Counted from the stretch's first letter, positions 8,486 through 17,114 are shown. The stretch: DNA of 64,000 nt from Cognatundibacterium crateris (GCF_010078235.1 NZ_JAABOS010000004.1:1-64000); one strand, 5' to 3'. Made by a program: numbers and translations. The notes: a model not told the origin generated them from the letters alone.

Positions 8486-9796
8486 ATGCTGAATCTATCT
8501 GATCATGGCTTCAATTCAAACACGATACCAGGCGTAGCACTGATCGTCGAAGATCAAAAAACGTTTTCCAGCATGCTGGTTTCAGTGTTGAATGCAAAAA
8601 TGGTTTGTCCCACCGTGGTCTGTGCCACCTTGGCGGAAGCCAGGGAAGTGTTGGCTAAATCCCATGAAGCGATCTCCATTGCAATCTGTGATTTAACTTT
8701 GCCGGATGGTTCGAATGAAGAGGTGATTGATGCGGTGCAGGCGCATGGAATTCCTGTGATCGCATTGACCGGGACTTTTTCTGAACCCTTACGTAATCTT
8801 TTGTTGCGGCGGGGCGTGGTGGATTATGTGCTCAAAAGAAGTCTGAATTCACTTGAGTATGTGGCTAGTCTGGTGGAGCGTGTGACCAGGAATCTGCAAA
8901 TTAAGGCCTTAGTCGTGGATGATTCTGAGTCTTCGCTGACCATTATCCGTCACTATCTGGCACGTCAAAAGATCACAGCTATCTGTACTAAAGATCCGGT
9001 TCATGCATTGACCATACTGGAGCAGGAAAAGGATATACAGTTAGTACTCAGTGATCATGAAATGCCACATATGAGTGGCGTGGAATTTGTGACGCAGATA
9101 CGCAAAAAACATCGTAAGGAAAAGCTGGCGATTATAGGAATATCCGGATCTTCAGATAAAACTCTGGTTGCCCATTTTTTGAAATCCGGGGCAAATGACT
9201 TTATTCCCAAGCCATTTTCTTATGAAGAATTTTTGTGTAGGGTCACCCAAAATTTACAGATGCTGGATCTGATCCGGGAAACACTGTATATCTCCAATAC
9301 CGATTATCTGACAGGCTTGTATAACCGCAGGTATTTTTTCGAGTCAGGTCAGGGGCTCATACAGAAAGCGGCAAGCAATCATCAAATTTATCATCTCGCC
9401 TTAGTAGACATTGATCATTTTAAACGGATTAATGATCAGTTTGGTCATGATGTTGGTGATCTCGCCATCAATTTTCTGGCACGCACCATGCAAGCTTTTT
9501 TTAGCAAAGAATTAGTGGCGCGTATCGGTGGTGAGGAATTTACTTTGCTGTTTCTATCTCAGGATCAGACACAGGTCAGTGCCGCGTTGGAACAGTTCCG
9601 GGTACATCTGGAACAAACTCCGTTTTATATGAATCAAAGCGGACAGAATGCGAATGACGGATCTCAGAAGTTGTCTTTAACGGTCAGTATAGGTTGCGCC
9701 AGTGGCCAGGATGATTTGCACACTATGATGAAAACAGCAGACAGCAAATTGTATCAGGCGAAAGCTGAAGGGCGTAACCGTATTGTTTTTGCATAA
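8486..9796 (+). CDS. Double-receiver diguanylate cyclase response regulator (PleD-like)
   Basis: 436 residues: receiver 1 (~15-130, phospho-acceptor Asp69 in ICDLTLPDG, Lys117), receiver 2 (~139-255, acidic pair Asp145/146, phospho-acceptor Asp190 in LSDHEMP, Lys242) and GGDEF domain (~270-436) with the intact active site GGEEF at 348-352. It should make cyclic di-GMP when phosphorylated. The inhibitory I-site (RxxD upstream of GGEEF) is absent: the equivalent positions are Phe339 and Glu342, so product inhibition by the usual route is unlikely. No histidine kinase is adjacent, so the partner is unknown. Confidence 0.92.
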   Translation: MLNLSDHGFNSNTIPGVALIVEDQKTFSSMLVSVLNAKMVCPTVVCATLAEAREVLAKSHEAISIAICDLTLPDGSNEEVIDAVQAHGIPVIALTGTFSEPLRNLLLRRGVVDYVLKRSLNSLEYVASLVERVTRNLQIKALVVDDSESSLTIIRHYLARQKITAICTKDPVHALTILEQEKDIQLVLSDHEMPHMSGVEFVTQIRKKHRKEKLAIIGISGSSDKTLVAHFLKSGANDFIPKPFSYEEFLCRVTQNLQMLDLIRETLYISNTDYLTGLYNRRYFFESGQGLIQKAASNHQIYHLALVDIDHFKRINDQFGHDVGDLAINFLARTMQAFFSKELVARIGGEEFTLLFLSQDQTQVSAALEQFRVHLEQTPFYMNQSGQNANDGSQKLSLTVSIGCASGQDDLHTMMKTADSKLYQAKAEGRNRIVFA

Positions 9797-9934
9797 ATCC
9801 CGCCTCGTACTGGATAGCCGTCAATGTGACAGTGTCCTTAGAGAATGTCTGACTGAGTAAATGCTGTTGGTTCTTGCTGCCTTATCTTTATTCGCTACGT
9901 TCTTTTCGCTATCGTGTTTATCCGATGTGGCAGA

Positions 9935-10417
9935 TCAGCTGCTCACCTTGTCCTGTGCAAGCAGGCCTTGTAAATCATCGGGATGATTCCCGCTTAAATA
10001 GCGTGCGCCGCTGCCGAAATGCCGGATTTTATCTTCAGGGTTATACAAGGCGCAGGCTGACAACGACAGGCAGCCGCAACCTATGCAGCTGCTCAGGCGG
10101 TCACGTAAGGCGGTCAGATTCGCGATGCGCTGATTGAGCTGGTCGCACCAGCCAGCCGATATTTTTTCCCAGTCAGCTTTGTTTGGTGTTCTTTGCGCGG
10201 GCAGCGTATTCAAGGCGTCCCGAATTTCTTCCAGACTGATACCGGCGGTTTGCGCCGCTTTGATAAACGCGACTCTGCGTAACTGATCTGCCTGAAACCG
10301 CCTTTGCCCACCTGCATTGCGCTGACTGAAGATTAGACCTTTCTCTTCATAAAACCGGATTGCGCTGCTGGCGATACCCGCTCTGCTGGCGAATTCGCCT
10401 ATCGTTAAAGTTTTCAT
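9935..10417 (-). CDS. soxR: Redox-sensitive MerR-family activator SoxR
   Basis: 160 residues. The MerR helix-turn-helix is at the N-terminus (TIGEFASRAGIASSAIRFYEEKGLI), followed by the dimerisation helix and a [2Fe-2S] cluster motif CIGCGCLSLSAC with Cys111, Cys114, Cys116 and Cys122, diagnostic for SoxR. SoxR activates promoters when its cluster is oxidised by redox-cycling compounds. The start is preceded by CAGGAG. It is divergent from a questin-oxidase-family gene, and a SoxR-type promoter lies between them. No soxS is present, as expected outside the enterics, so SoxR should act directly on its target. Confidence 0.93.
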   Translation of the reverse strand: MKTLTIGEFASRAGIASSAIRFYEEKGLIFSQRNAGGQRRFQADQLRRVAFIKAAQTAGISLEEIRDALNTLPAQRTPNKADWEKISAGWCDQLNQRIANLTALRDRLSSCIGCGCLSLSACALYNPEDKIRHFGSGARYLSGNHPDDLQGLLAQDKVSS

Positions 10418-10457
10418 GATGTGGCTCCTGACGGATGCATATTTCGGTGTTTGGTGC

Positions 10458-10488
10458 TTGACTTCAAGTTTACTTGAAGTTTTACGAT
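10458..10488 (+). promoter_or_regulatory. SoxR-type promoter with 19-bp spacer and operator palindrome
   Basis: A -35 hexamer TTGACT (10458-10463) and a -10 hexamer TACGAT (10483-10488) are separated by 19 bp, the over-long spacer typical of MerR-family targets. Centred in it is a 20-bp palindrome at 10461-10480 (ACTTCAAGT, 2 nt, ACTTGAAGT), closely resembling the known SoxR box core TCAAGTTAACTTGA. It drives the gene at 10517, which has an AAAGGA ribosome site at 10503-10508. Confidence 0.9.
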
Positions 10489-10516
10489 GGTGTTTTTCAA
10501 ATAAAGGAATAAGAAA

Positions 10517-11638
10517 ATGACTCCGACAATGTCCTCCATCAGCGCACCAATATGCACACCAGCAAGCACATCATCTCTGAGTCCGATAACATCCACAGCC
10601 TTGCCGGACTTACTGGAATTGTGCCAAACAATCGATTTGCGTTGTAAGGGCACGACCAATCATTGCCCTATGATGCTAAGCGCGGCCTGCTCACTGGGTG
10701 CGGATGCATCAAAGCTGCAGGCTTTGTATCAACACTGGTTTGAACATTATGCGCTGCCTTTAACAAGGAGCACACCGGCTATCGGCATGCACGAGCTGGC
10801 CGAAGTGCGTGGGCAGGGGGCTTACTTTGCCAGCATACGTGAATCCATCCTGAATCAGATGCAACAACACGATGCTCATGATCTGGCCAGTCAGCTACTA
10901 CAGGCTTTTCCACCTGCACCACTGACACTGGCTTTCCACGCCATCATACGCCTTGCCTATGCACTGCGGACTGGCCATGCGGGCGAGATTGCTTCAGGGC
11001 TGGCAGCGCTGATTTGTGGACATCTTCCAAGTGGAATAGACAGCAGCAGCCTGGCGTATTGTGGCTCACCGGCTGAAGGGTTTAGTCGTATTGCGACCGC
11101 GCTCAAAGGACGGGTTTTTGAAGGAAGAATGATTACCGAAAAAATTCGTGCCGTGCTCAAAGATCCTGTGTTCCTGACCCACTGTCCCCGGTTGCACGAA
11201 CCGCAAAGCCAATGGCCTGCTCTGCGCGAACTGGTTTTACAGCTGTATGTGCAAACCAAAGATTTCACTGCGCTGCATTTGCTCACAGGTTTGCATGCCT
11301 GGCGCCAATTGCTGGCGTTTGACCCGGCATTGAACCAAGAAGTGCTGGCGCAGGAATTCTGGCTATCCTGCTGTGCTGCTTACACCAGCATTGGTGCTCC
11401 GGCCTTGACAGAAAAACGGCCCTCAGGCTTTGCTAAGCAATCTGCGTCATTGGCAGAAGCAAAAGCACAGTTGCTGGCGAATGCAGACGCAGAGGCCAGC
11501 TGGCAAGCCGTAATTCACAATGCCTTACTGAGTCAGGACGATCATCAGATCAAACTCACTCATGCCTGTTTTGAAGAGTTTCAATTGAGTGGTAATCAGG
11601 ATTATCTGGCTGTGTTATCGACGCAGTACGCTAGTTGA
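10517..11638 (+). CDS. Questin oxidase family protein (AflY-like)
   Basis: 373 residues. Resembles the questin oxidase / AflY family (Baeyer-Villiger-type oxidation of anthraquinones in fungi): LPLTRSTP, LTLAFHAIIRLAYALRTGHAGEIASGLA and the late FTALHLLTGLHAWRQLL motif are typical. The bacterial members have no well-known substrate. The gene is monocistronic and sits directly behind a SoxR promoter, so it is expected to be induced by redox-active quinone-like compounds; a role in detoxifying such compounds is inference. The first ~30 residues are Ser/Thr/Pro-rich and low in information. No nearby reductase or cofactor gene is visible. Confidence 0.78.
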   Translation: MTPTMSSISAPICTPASTSSLSPITSTALPDLLELCQTIDLRCKGTTNHCPMMLSAACSLGADASKLQALYQHWFEHYALPLTRSTPAIGMHELAEVRGQGAYFASIRESILNQMQQHDAHDLASQLLQAFPPAPLTLAFHAIIRLAYALRTGHAGEIASGLAALICGHLPSGIDSSSLAYCGSPAEGFSRIATALKGRVFEGRMITEKIRAVLKDPVFLTHCPRLHEPQSQWPALRELVLQLYVQTKDFTALHLLTGLHAWRQLLAFDPALNQEVLAQEFWLSCCAAYTSIGAPALTEKRPSGFAKQSASLAEAKAQLLANADAEASWQAVIHNALLSQDDHQIKLTHACFEEFQLSGNQDYLAVLSTQYAS

Positions 11639-11700
11639 ATTGCTATACAAGGCCAGTCACACTGAAGTCAAATGGGTATTAATGCTTGCCAGCGTAGCTG

Positions 11701-11744
11701 CTTCAATTCTATAATTCGAATAATATCGAAATATAGAATTGAAG
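11701..11744. promoter_or_regulatory. ArsR-type operator of the arsenic operon
   Basis: Perfect 13-bp inverted repeat (CTTCAATTCTATA at 11701-11713, TATAGAATTGAAG at 11732-11744) with an 18-bp AT-rich centre containing ATTCGAATAATATCGAAAT. It ends 12 bp before the arsR start. Its placement and the A/T-rich dyad fit an autoregulatory ArsR operator overlapping the promoter. Confidence 0.7.
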
Positions 11745-11756
11745 TTGGAGTGAAAT

Positions 11757-12086
11757 ATGGATACCTCACAGGCTATTGCTGGCTTGGCTGCCATAGCGCA
11801 AGAGTCGCGGCTGACTGTTTTTCGTTTATTGGTGCAGGCCGGACCGGATGGACTGATTGCGAGCAAAATCAGCGAACAACTCGGCATTCCACCTTCTTCG
11901 CTGTCTTTTCACCTCAAGGAGTTGAGTCGCGCTGATATGCTCAGAGTCAGGCAGGATGGGCGTTTCATGATTTATTCAGCCAACTTCGACACGATGAATA
12001 ATCTGATCGGCTACCTGACTGAAAACTGCTGTGGTGGCCAGCCTTGCTCCTCTGGTATTGCCTGTCAGCCCGGTACATGTGACTGA
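11757..12086 (+). CDS. arsR: ArsR-family arsenic-responsive repressor
   Basis: 109 residues with an ArsR winged helix (recognition helix around PSSLSFHLKEL). The As(III)-binding cysteines are not the classical ELCVCDL type; instead a C-terminal cluster is present with Cys91, Cys92, Cys97, Cys103 and Cys108, like the C-terminal site of Acidithiobacillus ferrooxidans ArsR. The ribosome site TTGGAG precedes the ATG by a few bases. First gene of an arsR-arsC-MIP channel-arsH cluster. Confidence 0.9.
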   Translation: MDTSQAIAGLAAIAQESRLTVFRLLVQAGPDGLIASKISEQLGIPPSSLSFHLKELSRADMLRVRQDGRFMIYSANFDTMNNLIGYLTENCCGGQPCSSGIACQPGTCD

Positions 12087-12206
12087 TATGGTTGACGTCT
12101 TTTGCAACGAGATGTTCTGCACCTGTTTCGCTATGCCTGGTCGTGACTGTAGTCGTGCCCTTACTTATTGACCCTGACTCATTGTCTACTTATTGATTGT
12201 TAACTC

Positions 12207-12689
12207 ATGAACGTTTTATTCCTTTGTACTGGCAATTCCTGCCGTTCTATTTTGGCAGAAGCGACCTTTAATCATTTGGCACCTGCCAGCTGGTCCGCCA
12301 TGAGTGCAGGCAGTCAGCCTACCGGTCAGGTGCATCCGCGTTCTTTGGCTTTGCTGGCCAGGGAAGGGATATCGACAGCGGGTTACTTCAGTAAATCCTG
12401 GAGTCATTTACCTGCCACGCCAGACCTGGTGATCACAGTCTGTGCCAGCGCCGCAGGCGAGACTTGCCCGCTTTATCTGGGACCGGTATTACGTACCCAT
12501 TGGGGAGTTGAAGATCCTGCGCATGCGAGCGGTAGCGAACAAGAAATCGACGCTGCGTTCATGCTGGCCTACCGGATTTTGCGCGCCAGAATTGAGGCGT
12601 TTCTTGCCTTGCCAATCGACAGCCTGAAACATGATCCTGTCTTACTGAAAAGTGAGTTGGACAAGATCGGCCAACTGATACCTGCCTGA
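12207..12689 (+). CDS. arsC: Arsenate reductase ArsC, LMW-phosphatase type
   Basis: 160 residues. The LMW protein phosphatase signature C-X5-R is at the N-terminus (Cys7 TGNSC Arg13), with Cys79 and Cys87 as candidates for the further relay cysteines of the thioredoxin-coupled class. It reduces arsenate to arsenite in the cytoplasm. The gene follows arsR after 120 bp and precedes the MIP channel gene by 29 bp. Confidence 0.92.
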   Translation: MNVLFLCTGNSCRSILAEATFNHLAPASWSAMSAGSQPTGQVHPRSLALLAREGISTAGYFSKSWSHLPATPDLVITVCASAAGETCPLYLGPVLRTHWGVEDPAHASGSEQEIDAAFMLAYRILRARIEAFLALPIDSLKHDPVLLKSELDKIGQLIPA

Positions 12690-12718
12690 TTGGCAGCTTC
12701 CGCTTCAAAGGAGTTTGT

Positions 12719-13405
12719 ATGAGTTTGCAAAAACGCCTGGTGGCAGAAGGTCTGGGTACAGCATTGCTGTTAGCCGTAGTGGTCGGTTCCGGCATCATGG
12801 CTGAGCGTCTGGCCGCAGGAAATGTCGCGCTTGCTTTGCTGGCCAATGCGATTGCGACCGGTTGTGGATTAGTCGCGCTGATACTGATGTTCGGTCCAGT
12901 GTCAGGAGCGCATTTCAATCCCGTGGTGAGCCTGTCAGCAGTCTGGCAGCGTCAGTTAAGTTATTCAGTCTGTGTCTGGTATATCCTGATTCAGATACTC
13001 GGTGCATTCGCCGGTGTCGCGATGGCACATACGATGTTTGGCGAACCGCTGTTCTTCGCATCAGAACATGTCAGAACTGGCTGGTCGCAATGGTGTAGCG
13101 AATTCCTGGCCAGCTTCGGGTTGATAGGTGTCATTATCAGTACCTCCAGAAGTCGTCCTGCAGTCACTCCATTCGCAGTCGCAGCTTATATCACTGCGGC
13201 GTACTGGTTCACCTCGTCGACCTCATTCGCCAATCCTGCGGTCACGCTGGCACGCGCCGCCAGCAATACATTTGCCGGTATCTATCCGGGTGATGTACTT
13301 GCCTTCATCATCGCACAATGCAGTGGCACTGTGGCAGCGAACTGGCTGTTTGGCTGGTTATACCCTGATGTCAGTCAGCTTGCTGCATCAGATGTCAGTG
13401 CCTGA
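12719..13405 (+). CDS. MIP-family channel of the arsenic operon (aquaporin, AqpS-like)
   Basis: 228 residues, six predicted membrane helices and the two half-helix signatures: GAHFNPVVSLS (NPV in place of the first NPA) and FANPAVTLARAASNTFAGI. It is preceded by AAAGGAG at 12708-12714. In some rhizobia an aquaglyceroporin (AqpS) in an ars operon lets arsenite leave the cell down its gradient, together with ArsC. The gene order here suggests the same role, and no ArsB or Acr3 pump is present in the window. Selectivity for arsenite is inference from context. Confidence 0.85.
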   Translation: MSLQKRLVAEGLGTALLLAVVVGSGIMAERLAAGNVALALLANAIATGCGLVALILMFGPVSGAHFNPVVSLSAVWQRQLSYSVCVWYILIQILGAFAGVAMAHTMFGEPLFFASEHVRTGWSQWCSEFLASFGLIGVIISTSRSRPAVTPFAVAAYITAAYWFTSSTSFANPAVTLARAASNTFAGIYPGDVLAFIIAQCSGTVAANWLFGWLYPDVSQLAASDVSA

Positions 13406-13444
13406 TTTATTTCTGAACTGAGATGCAAATTAAGGAAATTTTTT

Positions 13445-14167
13445 ATGTCTTTAATGTATGACGATTTACCTAATCTGGATACGGCGTTATTTAAAATTCC
13501 AAATCTATCCAATTTAACCAGTCAATCTCCTTCCACTCATGCACCGCGTTTTCTATTGTTGTATGGCTCTTTACGAGAACGCTCCTATAGCAAGTTGCTG
13601 ACACTGGAAGCCGCACGCTTACTGTCAGCGATGGGGGCGGAGGTGAAGGTGTTTAATCCGCAGGACTTGCCCTTACCTGATGCGGCGCCCGACGATCATC
13701 CTAAAGTCAAAGAGTTGCGCGAACTGGTCATGTGGTCTGAAGGCATGGTGTGGTGTACACCGGAGCGCCATGGCGCAATGACTGGCATCATGAAAGCACA
13801 GATAGACTGGATACCCTTATCCTCCGGTGCAATCCGTCCCACGCAAGGGAAAACGCTCGCTGTAATGGAAGTATCCGGCGGCTCCCAGTCTTTTAATGCG
13901 GTCAATCAATTAAGGATTTTGGGGCGCTGGATGCGTATGCTCACGATTCCAAATCAATCATCGGTACCGAAAGCATATTTAGAATTTGATGAAGCAGGGC
14001 GCATGAAAGCCTCGTCTTACTATGACCGTGTGGTGGATGTGATGGAGGAGTTAATGAAGTTCACCTTACTGACACGTGATCTTGGCCCTTATCTGACCGA
14101 TCGTTACAGCGAGCGTAAAGAGAGTGCTGAGGCATTATCCGCACGGCTGAATCAGAATCGGATCTAA
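13445..14167 (+). CDS. arsH: Arsenical resistance NADPH-dependent flavoprotein ArsH
   Basis: 240 residues, flavodoxin-like fold. The FMN-binding loop [10 protein letters not shown] and the conserved [17 protein letters not shown] and [12 protein letters not shown] segments are typical of ArsH, which oxidises trivalent organoarsenicals and reduces quinones/metals. Last gene of the arsenic cluster, ended by the terminator at 14224. Confidence 0.93.
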   Translation: MSLMYDDLPNLDTALFKIPNLSNLTSQSPSTHAPRFLLLYGSLRERSYSKLLTLEAARLLSAMGAEVKVFNPQDLPLPDAAPDDHPKVKELRELVMWSEGMVWCTPERHGAMTGIMKAQIDWIPLSSGAIRPTQGKTLAVMEVSGGSQSFNAVNQLRILGRWMRMLTIPNQSSVPKAYLEFDEAGRMKASSYYDRVVDVMEELMKFTLLTRDLGPYLTDRYSERKESAEALSARLNQNRI

Positions 14168-14223
14168 GCACACTGAGCTTGTCTTCTGCCAGCTATGCGC
14201 TGGCTCACTTCGCATTCAGTTAT

Positions 14224-14260
14224 ACCGCAAACCTTAGTCGCGAAGGCTTGCGGTTTTTTT
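14224..14260 (+). terminator. Rho-independent terminator of the arsenic operon
   Basis: ACCGCAAACC (14224-14233) pairs with GGCTTGCGGT (14245-14254) with one mismatch and is followed by a run of T to 14260. It lies 57 nt after the arsH stop. Confidence 0.85.
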
Positions 14261-14641
14261 GTATCAAAGAAGCGCGACTTCAACGCCAGTATCTCATTGA
14301 GACAGGCAAGATATTTCACATCACCTGGCAACTTCCTTTAGCAACTTCGTGCAGTCAACTAAGACCGGTACGATAAGTTCACATTGCTAAAAACTTTACT
14401 ATCAAAACATAAGTTAGTCCACCTCAGCATGCCAAATAGCGCATGCAGATACTGCCTTCATAGCTATATTTGCAGAAGTAAATATCTCAGTCCTTACTTA
14501 AAAAATTACGAATTACCCAAATAGTGAATAAATGTCAAAAAAGCATTCTGATTCATTTTTTGAAATGATTTTATGCCATTATCAAAAAAAGAATAATTGG
14601 TATTTATTTCATGCATTTTTAGGAAATTACGTTTCCAAATA

Positions 14642-14680
14642 ATCGGTTGATAAAAAAAATTAATATTTTTATCAACCGAT
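14642..14680. repeat. 15-bp perfect inverted repeat upstream of tssH
   Basis: ATCGGTTGATAAAAA (14642-14656) and its exact reverse complement (14666-14680) flank a 9-nt AT loop, 46 bp before the tssH start. The surrounding 14400-14726 stretch is clearly more AT-rich than the neighbouring genes. It could be an operator, a leader hairpin or a scar end; the sequence does not decide. Apart from this and the ars terminator, the 559-bp gap (14168-14726) shows nothing coding. Confidence 0.6.
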
Positions 14681-14726
14681 ATTAGTTTTCGAAAAATGAC
14701 AAAAAATCGCTTTCTGGGAGATTCGC

Positions 14727-16565
14727 TTGGCATCGATTTCGCGACGTGTACTGTTTGGTAAGCTGGGCATAGTGCCTTTCAAAGCTTTGGAATCTGCAAC
14801 TGCCTTTGCCAAACTCAGAGGAAATCCTTACATCGAGGTGGCGCATTGGCTGCACCAGTTGTGGCAGTTGCCCAACTCGGATTTACATTGCGTGGTCACA
14901 CATTGGAAGCTCGATGCTGCGCAGTTAGAAAAAGAATTGATTCATTCCTTGTCCCGACTGCCTGATGGCGCCAGTCACCTCAGTGATTTCTCCGCGCTTA
15001 TTGAATTAGCTGTAGAGCGAGGCTGGATATTTGCAAGTCTGAACATGGCGGATCAACGCATACGGTCTGCCTGGTTGCTGTTTTCGATGTTGGAACATGC
15101 TGAATTACGCAGAGTCTTGCTGAATATCTCCGTACAGTTTCAGCGAATAGTTTTTCCCGTCGATATGGGGGAATTAACTGCAGTGTTACAACACTCTTGT
15201 GAAAATGCGGACGTCGCACAGGATAGTTCAGGTTTGCCTGCTGTCACACCGGGTGAAGCTAGTCAGGCTTTAACAGAACATGAGCCTGGCGCACAATCTG
15301 CGCTTGCAAAGTATTGTACTGATTTGACGGCGTTAGCACGCTCCGGAAAAATTGATCCGGTAGTCGGACGTGAATACGAAATCCGTACGCTCACCGATAT
15401 CCTGTTACGCCGTCGGCAAAATAATCCATTGCTGACAGGTGATGCAGGCGTCGGCAAGACCGCTGTGGTTGAGGGGCTTGCATGTGCCATTGTCTCTGCT
15501 GATGTGCCACCGCCCTTATTGCAAGTGCGTTTACTGAGCCTGGATGTCGGTGCGCTGTTGGCTGGTGCAAGTATGCGTGGCGAATTTGAGGCCAGACTGA
15601 AATCTGTGCTGAAAGAAGCGGACAACGCAGCACATCCTGTGATTCTTTTTATTGATGAAATCCATACGCTGGTCGGGGCTGGCGGGCAGGCGGGAACCGG
15701 TGACGCTGCTAACTTACTGAAACCGGCTCTTGCGCGCGGTAATTTACGAACTATCGGTGCCACCACCTGGAGCGAATACAAGAAGCACATAGAGAAAGAC
15801 CCCGCGCTGACCCGTCGTTTCCAGGTATTGCAGGTGATGGAGCCAGAACTGTCAAAAGCGATATCGATGGTGCGTGGTTTGGTGCCCGTGTTTATGCGCC
15901 ATCATCAGGTCGAAATTTTGGATGAGGCTGTGCGTGCCGCAGTCACACTATCCCATCGCTATATTCCATCCCGCCAGTTGCCAGACAAGGCAATCAGTTT
16001 GCTAGACACCGCTTGCGCACGTGTTGCCATGTCTTTGTATACACCACCCTCTGACATTGTGCATTTGCGTCAGCAACTGCAAGTGTTGATGGCTGAATAT
16101 GCGCAGCATCTGCGTGAGGCGCAACTGGGGCAGTCGAATGCAGCCAGTTTGCTGCAGGTGACACGGGACCTTAGAGATTCAGATGCAAAATTGAGCGAGC
16201 GGGAAAGCCATTGGAAATCGGAGCTGGCGCTGGTACAGCGCTTGCAGCAAACACGGGAATCCTTATTAAAAGAAGACAGCCAGCAAGACGCCAGTCTTTA
16301 CAGCCGTATAGAAAATGAAGAGGGACCGGCGGATACAGGCTTAACAGAATCACAGCAAGCGAACCGTAAACAGTTAGCTGAAATTCAGAATGAACTGTTG
16401 AATCTGCAAGGAGAAAATGCCTGCATCTACGCGCAAGTGGATGAATCTGTGATTGCGGCGATAGTCGCCGACTGGACCGGCATACCGGTTGGTCGTATGG
16501 TCCGCGATGAAGTCAGCGCCGTCATGGAATTAGCGGAGCAATTAGAAAAGCGGGTAGTTGAGTAA
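14727..16565 (+). CDS. tssH: Truncated type VI secretion ATPase TssH/ClpV (first AAA+ module only)
   Basis: 612 residues; intact ClpV proteins are about 850-900. The N-domain (SRRVLFGKLG, LRGNPYIEVAHWLHQL, SDLHCVVTHW) matches TssH rather than ClpB. NBD1 is complete: Walker A GDAGVGKT at 238-245, Walker B ILFIDE with Asp310/Glu311. A linker with helical segment runs to DWTGIPVGRMVRDE, the normal entry to NBD2, but the frame stops at EKRVVE. The TTG start at 14727 is preceded by TGGGAG and gives the expected family N-terminus. The second ATPase module is present only as a decayed remnant downstream, and no other T6SS gene is in the window, so sheath recycling activity is unlikely. Confidence 0.85.
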   Translation: MASISRRVLFGKLGIVPFKALESATAFAKLRGNPYIEVAHWLHQLWQLPNSDLHCVVTHWKLDAAQLEKELIHSLSRLPDGASHLSDFSALIELAVERGWIFASLNMADQRIRSAWLLFSMLEHAELRRVLLNISVQFQRIVFPVDMGELTAVLQHSCENADVAQDSSGLPAVTPGEASQALTEHEPGAQSALAKYCTDLTALARSGKIDPVVGREYEIRTLTDILLRRRQNNPLLTGDAGVGKTAVVEGLACAIVSADVPPPLLQVRLLSLDVGALLAGASMRGEFEARLKSVLKEADNAAHPVILFIDEIHTLVGAGGQAGTGDAANLLKPALARGNLRTIGATTWSEYKKHIEKDPALTRRFQVLQVMEPELSKAISMVRGLVPVFMRHHQVEILDEAVRAAVTLSHRYIPSRQLPDKAISLLDTACARVAMSLYTPPSDIVHLRQQLQVLMAEYAQHLREAQLGQSNAASLLQVTRDLRDSDAKLSERESHWKSELALVQRLQQTRESLLKEDSQQDASLYSRIENEEGPADTGLTESQQANRKQLAEIQNELLNLQGENACIYAQVDESVIAAIVADWTGIPVGRMVRDEVSAVMELAEQLEKRVVE

Positions 16566-16721
16566 GCTGCTGCTATGTGGCAAATTGCAGCTAGCATAAA
16601 AATGCCCAATGCCTGTTAGTGTGATCCCGAAAAGCTGGTTGGGTGTTTTTTATTCGCCGGTCCGTCCGTGTCGGTAAAACAGAAATAGCCCATGCTCTGG
16701 CACAAGCTGTATTGGGTTCCT
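16566..16721 (+). pseudogene. Decayed NBD2 remnant of tssH/clpV
   Basis: Continuing in frame past the stop at 16563-16565, the translation still resembles ClpV NBD2 entry: IAASIKMPNAC, a second stop, then CDPEKLVGCFLFAGPS. From 16670 the homology moves to another frame: VGKTEIAHALAQAVLG, the rest of the Walker A motif. One missing G in the Walker A codons explains the shift. Homology stops near 16721 and the remaining ~250 residues of the family are not found. The rest of the gap to 17060 has nothing recognisable. Confidence 0.8.
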
Positions 16722-17061
16722 GATATGATAATGAGTTTGCATTACTGCGCAGCCCTTTGTGGTTGTGTGCTGAGGCGCCATGTGGAAACTTTGCCAGCAA
16801 AGCCGCGAAATTAGATGGGAGTGAGGTATGGCCAGCGACTGCTGGCTCTTATTTGATGATCAGGTAACCGTCAATTACTCAGCCAGGCTCGTATCTGGAT
16901 AAAAAGAAATGAGCTCAGCAGTCCAGTTGCGGTACTGCTCAAACATGCTGAACGCCTATGGGGAAAACGCTTTTCCGAAGTCGCTCATTTCATTCCACCC
17001 GATTTGTTAAAGGTATGGGATGAGGATAATGAAGAATGCGAAAATAATGTGAGGGCGAAAC

Positions 17062-17104
17062 AACAAAAATTTGATCTGATCATGCCAAAGCAAATCAGAT
17101 CAAA
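17062..17104 (-). terminator. Rho-independent terminator of the GTPase/Roadblock operon
   Basis: A perfect 11-bp stem (17070-17080 with 17094-17104), followed on the minus strand by ATTTTTGTTG. It lies 11 nt beyond the stop codon of the last Roadblock gene. Confidence 0.85.
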
Positions 17105-17114
17105 TGGGCTGCAT

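Noticed and set aside
16735..17060. Short protein-like stretches downstream of the tssH remnant (for example ERLWGKRFSEVAHFIPPDLL)
   Set aside because: No complete frame with a start and no family recognised; could be decayed DNA, but there is not enough evidence to annotate.
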